NCBI GenBank assembly: GCA_026989995.1
Contig: JALSIO010000777.1
Span: 1 to 8,776 of the forward strand
Reading direction: 5' to 3'
From: Myxococcales bacterium
GTDB taxonomy: Bacteria > Myxococcota_A > UBA9160 > JALSIO01
DNA: 8,776 nucleotides
Part shown: piece by piece, positions 5,949 to 8,776 of the stretch
Layout of the letters: each line of letters starts with the position of its first letter
How positions within the stretch are numbered: position 1 is the stretch's first letter
Notes under the pieces: generated by a model
Told to the model about the DNA's origin: nothing
Databases searched by the model: none
What the model saw: the letters and a program-made list of their open reading frames with translations, nothing else
Translations under genes and position numbers: made by a program

Positions 5949-8447
5949 CTAGTGCACGGTGGCGCTCTCGGCGGCATCCTCGCGCTCGGCGAGGCGCGCC
6001 ACCGCCACGAGCCGCTCTCCCTCCGGGGGCTCCATCACCCGAACCCCCTGGGTCGCCCGGCCCATCACGGAGATCGAGCTCACGGGGCAGCGGAGGACCT
6101 TGCCCCCGCTGGTGATGAGCATGACGTGGTCGTCGTCGAGGACCTGCACGGCGCCCACGACCTTGCCGTTTCGGGCGGTGGTGCGGATGGTGATGATGCC
6201 CTGTCCGCCGCGCCGCTGAAGCCGGTAGGCGTCGAGCGGCGTGCGTTTCCCGTAGCCACTCTCCGTGACCGTGAGGATGGTGGCGCCCGGTGAGAGGATC
6301 TCGACCGCCACGACCTCGTCGTCGCCGACGAGCGCCATCCCCCGCACGCCGGCCGCGCTTCGGCCCATCGGCCGGACCTCCTCCTCGGAGAAGCGGATCG
6401 ATTTGCCGTTCCGGGTGGCGATCATCACCTCCTGCGAGCCGGAGGTGCGCCGCGCGGCGATGACCTCGTCGCCCTCCGCGAGCTTGACGGCGATGATCCC
6501 GCCGCGGCGCGGGTGGGAGAAGGCCGCGAGCGGCGTCTTCTTCACCATCCCGCGTCGGGTCCCGAGCAGTACGAACTCCCGCTCCGCTCCCTCGAAGGTC
6601 CGCACCGGCAGCGCGGCCTGCACCCGCTCGCCCTCGCCGAGCTGGAGCAGATTCACGAGGGCCCGGCCGCGCGCGGCCCGGCCGAGCAGGGGGAGCTGGT
6701 GGACCTTCTTCCAGTGGATGCGACCGAGGTTGGTGAAAAAGAGGATCCAGTCGTGGGTGGACGCCACGAAGAGGTGCTCGACGAAGTCCTCGTCACGCGT
6801 GTCCATGCCCCGCAACCCCTTCCCGCCGCGTCGCTGCGAGCGGTACTGGCTGACCGGGTTGCGCTTGACGTAGCCGGCGTGGGAGATGGTGACGACCATC
6901 TCCTCCTCGGGGATCAGATCCTCGTCCGAGAGGTCCTCCACCGGCGGCGCGATCTCGGTACGGCGGTCGTCCCCGAAGCGCTCGCGGATCTCCTCGAGCT
7001 CCTCGACGACCACGTCGAGGATCCGCTCGGGACTGGCGAGCAGAGCGCGCAGATCGGCGATGCGCTCGCGGAGCTCCGCGAGCTCGGTCATCACCTTCTC
7101 CTGCTCGAGGGCTGTGAGCGCGCGGAGCCGCATGTCGAGGATCGCCTGCGCCTGGATCTGGGAGAGGCCGAAGCGGGCCATGAGCTGGTCGCGGGCCTCG
7201 GAGGCATCCGCGGCGTTCCGGATCAGCGCGATCACGGCATCGAGGTTGTCGAGGGCGATCGCGAAGCCCTCGAGCACGTGGGCGCGGGCTTCGGCCTGGC
7301 GCAGGTCGTAGACGGCGCGGCGGGTCGCCACCTCGCGGCGGAAGTCGATGAATAGGTCGAGGGCCTCCTTCAGCGGGAGCACCCGCGGACGGCCGTCGAC
7401 GAGGGCGAGCATGTTGACCGCGAAGGTGGTCTGCAGGGGCGTCATCGCGAAGAGCTGGTTCAGGACCACCTCGTCCTGGGCATCCTTCTTGAGCTCGATC
7501 ACGACCCGCATGCCCTGCCGGTTCGATTCGTCGCGAAGGTCGGAAATGCCGTCGATGCGGCTTTCCCTCACGAGCCCGGCGATCCGCTCGAGGAGGCTGG
7601 CCTTGTTGACCATGTAGGGGATCTCGGTCACGACGATCCGGCGGCCGCGCTTGTGCTCCTCCACCGCCACGCGGGCGCGCACCGTCAGGTGGCCCCGGCC
7701 GGTGGCATAGGCCGCCCGGATCCCCTCCGTCCCGCAGATCAGCGCACCGGTGGGAAAATCCGGCCCCGGCAGCTTCTCGAGGAGCTCGTCGAGCGAGCAG
7801 TCCGGCCGGCGGGCCTGGAGGACGAGGGCGTCCACGAGCTCGCGGAGGTTGTGAGGGGGGATGTTGGTCGCCATCCCGACCGCGATCCCCGCCGAGCCGT
7901 TCGCGAGCAGGTTCGGGATCCGGGTGGGCAGGACGGCGGGCTCCTGGGTGTGGCCGTCGAAGTTCGGGATGAAGTCGACCGTCTCCCGCTCGATGTCGCG
8001 GAGAACCTCCTCGGCGAGGGGATTGAGGCGGGCCTCGGTGTAGCGGTAGGCGGCCGCCGGGTCTCCGTCGATGGAGCCGAAGTTTCCCTGCCCGTCGATC
8101 AGCGGGTAGCGGAGCGAGAAGTCCTGGGCCATGCGCACCAGGGCGTCGTAGACGGCCGTGTCCCCGTGCGGGTGGTAGTGCTTGAGGACCTCTCCCACGA
8201 CCCCGGCGGACTTGGAGTAGGGCCGGTTGCTGAGCAGGCCCTCCTGCTGCATCGCGTACAGGATGCGCCGGTGGACCGGCTTGAGCCCGTCGCGCACGTC
8301 GGGCAGTGCACGGCTGATGATCACCGACATCGAGTAGTCGATGAACGACGCGCGGACCTCGTCCTCGATGGCTACGGGGATCGCGCCCGGCGGCGGCGCA
8401 GCGCCGCCGCCGGGGTCGGGCCGGGGCTGATTTCCTTCGTCGGCCAC
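5949..8447 (-). CDS. gyrA: DNA gyrase subunit A
   Basis: This subunit cuts and rejoins DNA in the gyrase A2B2 complex, which introduces negative supercoils. It has 832 residues. The winged-helix region contains [10 protein letters not shown] (92-101), and the catalytic tyrosine is Y136 in RYTE. The coiled-coil/C-gate region follows at about 370-490. The C-terminal pinwheel begins near 510 and has the canonical GyrA box QRRGGKG (538-544), diagnostic of gyrase over topoisomerase IV. A second box-like QRRGGQG lies at 744-750. The residue equal to E. coli Ser83 is Thr97, and the one equal to Asp87 is Asp101. GTG 8447 has GGAG 7 nt upstream. The N-terminus has about 25 extra Gly/Pro residues before the conserved core. 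The stop codon is TAG. It follows gyrB by 63 bp and precedes hemL by 71 bp. Confidence 0.98.
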   Translation of the reverse strand: MADEGNQPRPDPGGGAAPPPGAIPVAIEDEVRASFIDYSMSVIISRALPDVRDGLKPVHRRILYAMQQEGLLSNRPYSKSAGVVGEVLKHYHPHGDTAVYDALVRMAQDFSLRYPLIDGQGNFGSIDGDPAAAYRYTEARLNPLAEEVLRDIERETVDFIPNFDGHTQEPAVLPTRIPNLLANGSAGIAVGMATNIPPHNLRELVDALVLQARRPDCSLDELLEKLPGPDFPTGALICGTEGIRAAYATGRGHLTVRARVAVEEHKRGRRIVVTEIPYMVNKASLLERIAGLVRESRIDGISDLRDESNRQGMRVVIELKKDAQDEVVLNQLFAMTPLQTTFAVNMLALVDGRPRVLPLKEALDLFIDFRREVATRRAVYDLRQAEARAHVLEGFAIALDNLDAVIALIRNAADASEARDQLMARFGLSQIQAQAILDMRLRALTALEQEKVMTELAELRERIADLRALLASPERILDVVVEELEEIRERFGDDRRTEIAPPVEDLSDEDLIPEEEMVVTISHAGYVKRNPVSQYRSQRRGGKGLRGMDTRDEDFVEHLFVASTHDWILFFTNLGRIHWKKVHQLPLLGRAARGRALVNLLQLGEGERVQAALPVRTFEGAEREFVLLGTRRGMVKKTPLAAFSHPRRGGIIAVKLAEGDEVIAARRTSGSQEVMIATRNGKSIRFSEEEVRPMGRSAAGVRGMALVGDDEVVAVEILSPGATILTVTESGYGKRTPLDAYRLQRRGGQGIITIRTTARNGKVVGAVQVLDDDHVMLITSGGKVLRCPVSSISVMGRATQGVRVMEPPEGERLVAVARLAEREDAAESATVH

Positions 8448-8510
8448 GTGCAGGCTCCGTCGATCGTGAAGCGCGCGCCGTCGGACCGGGCCCGACGGGC
8501 GCCGCGGGAC

Positions 8511-8776
8511 TCAGATATCGAGGTTCTGGGCCTCGAGTGCGTTCTGCTCGATGAACTCCCGGCGTGGTTCCACCTCGTCACCCATGAGCCGCGTGAAGAC
8601 GTCGTCGGCCTCCACCGCATCCTCGATCCGCACCTGGAGGAGGGTGCGGGTGGCCGGGTTCATGGTGGTCTCGGCGAGCTGGTCGGGATTCATCTCGCCA
8701 AGGCCCTTGTAGCGCTGGATCGAGAGTCCGCGGCGGCCGAGGGCGAGCACCCGATCGAGGAGCACCGAGGGTGTGG
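8511..8776 (-). CDS. gyrB: DNA gyrase subunit B, C-terminal end (gene continues past the window)
   Basis: Only the last 87 residues are present. The gene is cut by the window edge, not broken. It shows the highly conserved GyrB C-terminal block: [20 protein letters not shown], then [11 protein letters not shown], then [20 protein letters not shown] and the ending [10 protein letters not shown]. This part follows the TOPRIM domain, packs against GyrA and is typical of GyrB/ParE. Adjacency to gyrA, in the same direction with a 63-bp gap, makes GyrB rather than ParE the firm reading. The gyrB-gyrA order is that of many chromosomes where these genes lie close to dnaA, dnaN and recF. Confidence 0.96.
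   Translation of the reverse strand, partial: TPSVLLDRVLALGRRGLSIQRYKGLGEMNPDQLAETTMNPATRTLLQVRIEDAVEADDVFTRLMGDEVEPRREFIEQNALEAQNLDI

Noticed and set aside
4636..5952. Plus-strand open frame of 438 codons opposite hemL
   Set aside because: It mirrors the hemL codons on the other strand; the product has no recognisable domain, while hemL is unambiguous.
4433..5977. Minus-strand frame of 514 codons overlapping hemL in another phase
   Set aside because: The product is Arg/Gly/Pro-rich and lies across hemL, which has all its family motifs in the other frame.
6513..7355. Plus-strand open frame of 280 codons opposite gyrA
   Set aside because: It is a shadow of gyrA, with Glu/Leu/Asp/His-rich composition typical of antisense GC-rich coding DNA.

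Overview
The window is GC-rich bacterial chromosome carrying housekeeping genes. Seven genes run on the minus strand, in transcription order: gyrB (3' end only), gyrA, hemL, atpZ, atpI, atpB, atpE and then tmk. Two plus-strand genes at the left edge, a COQ4-family gene and a small membrane-protein gene, converge on tmk. I see no phage, transposon, CRISPR array, tRNA or rRNA. The organism is not certain. Three traits point to a high-GC proteobacterium-like lineage of the 'deltaproteobacterial' kind: F0 genes atpB-atpE separated from the rest of the ATP synthase genes, a c subunit with a signal-peptide-like leader, and C5-pathway haem synthesis (hemL). COQ4 also hints at a proteobacterial relative. 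The gyrB-gyrA pair often lies near dnaA/oriC, so this could be an origin-proximal region, but nothing in the window proves it.

Region by region (plus coordinates): 1-1321 holds coq4 and, 19 bp after it, a four-helix membrane-protein gene interrupted by an in-frame TAG. 1376-2005 is thymidylate kinase on the minus strand. 2006-2342 has no confident gene; it contains a 23-bp interrupted stem-loop, two tiny hairpins and a possible Cys-containing N-terminal extension of tmk. 2343-4436 is the F0 block atpZ-atpI-atpB-atpE, with overlapping start/stop codons between the first three genes and a strong ribosome binding site for the high-copy c subunit. 4437-4563 contains a plausible sigma70-type promoter for that block. 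4564-5877 is hemL. 5949-8447 is gyrA, with the gyrB end at 8511-8776.

Functionally, the atp genes supply the membrane rotor and stator channel (a and c) plus the small accessory proteins AtpZ and AtpI. The b, delta and F1 subunits are absent and must be encoded elsewhere. GyrB and GyrA form DNA gyrase. HemL makes 5-aminolevulinate. Tmk supplies dTDP. COQ4 suggests quinone-ring chemistry.

I found no convincing new multi-gene system. The items most worth a second look are the amber codon inside the first membrane helix of the small membrane protein, the long stem-loop between atpE and tmk, and the sodium-type ion-binding residues in the c subunit.
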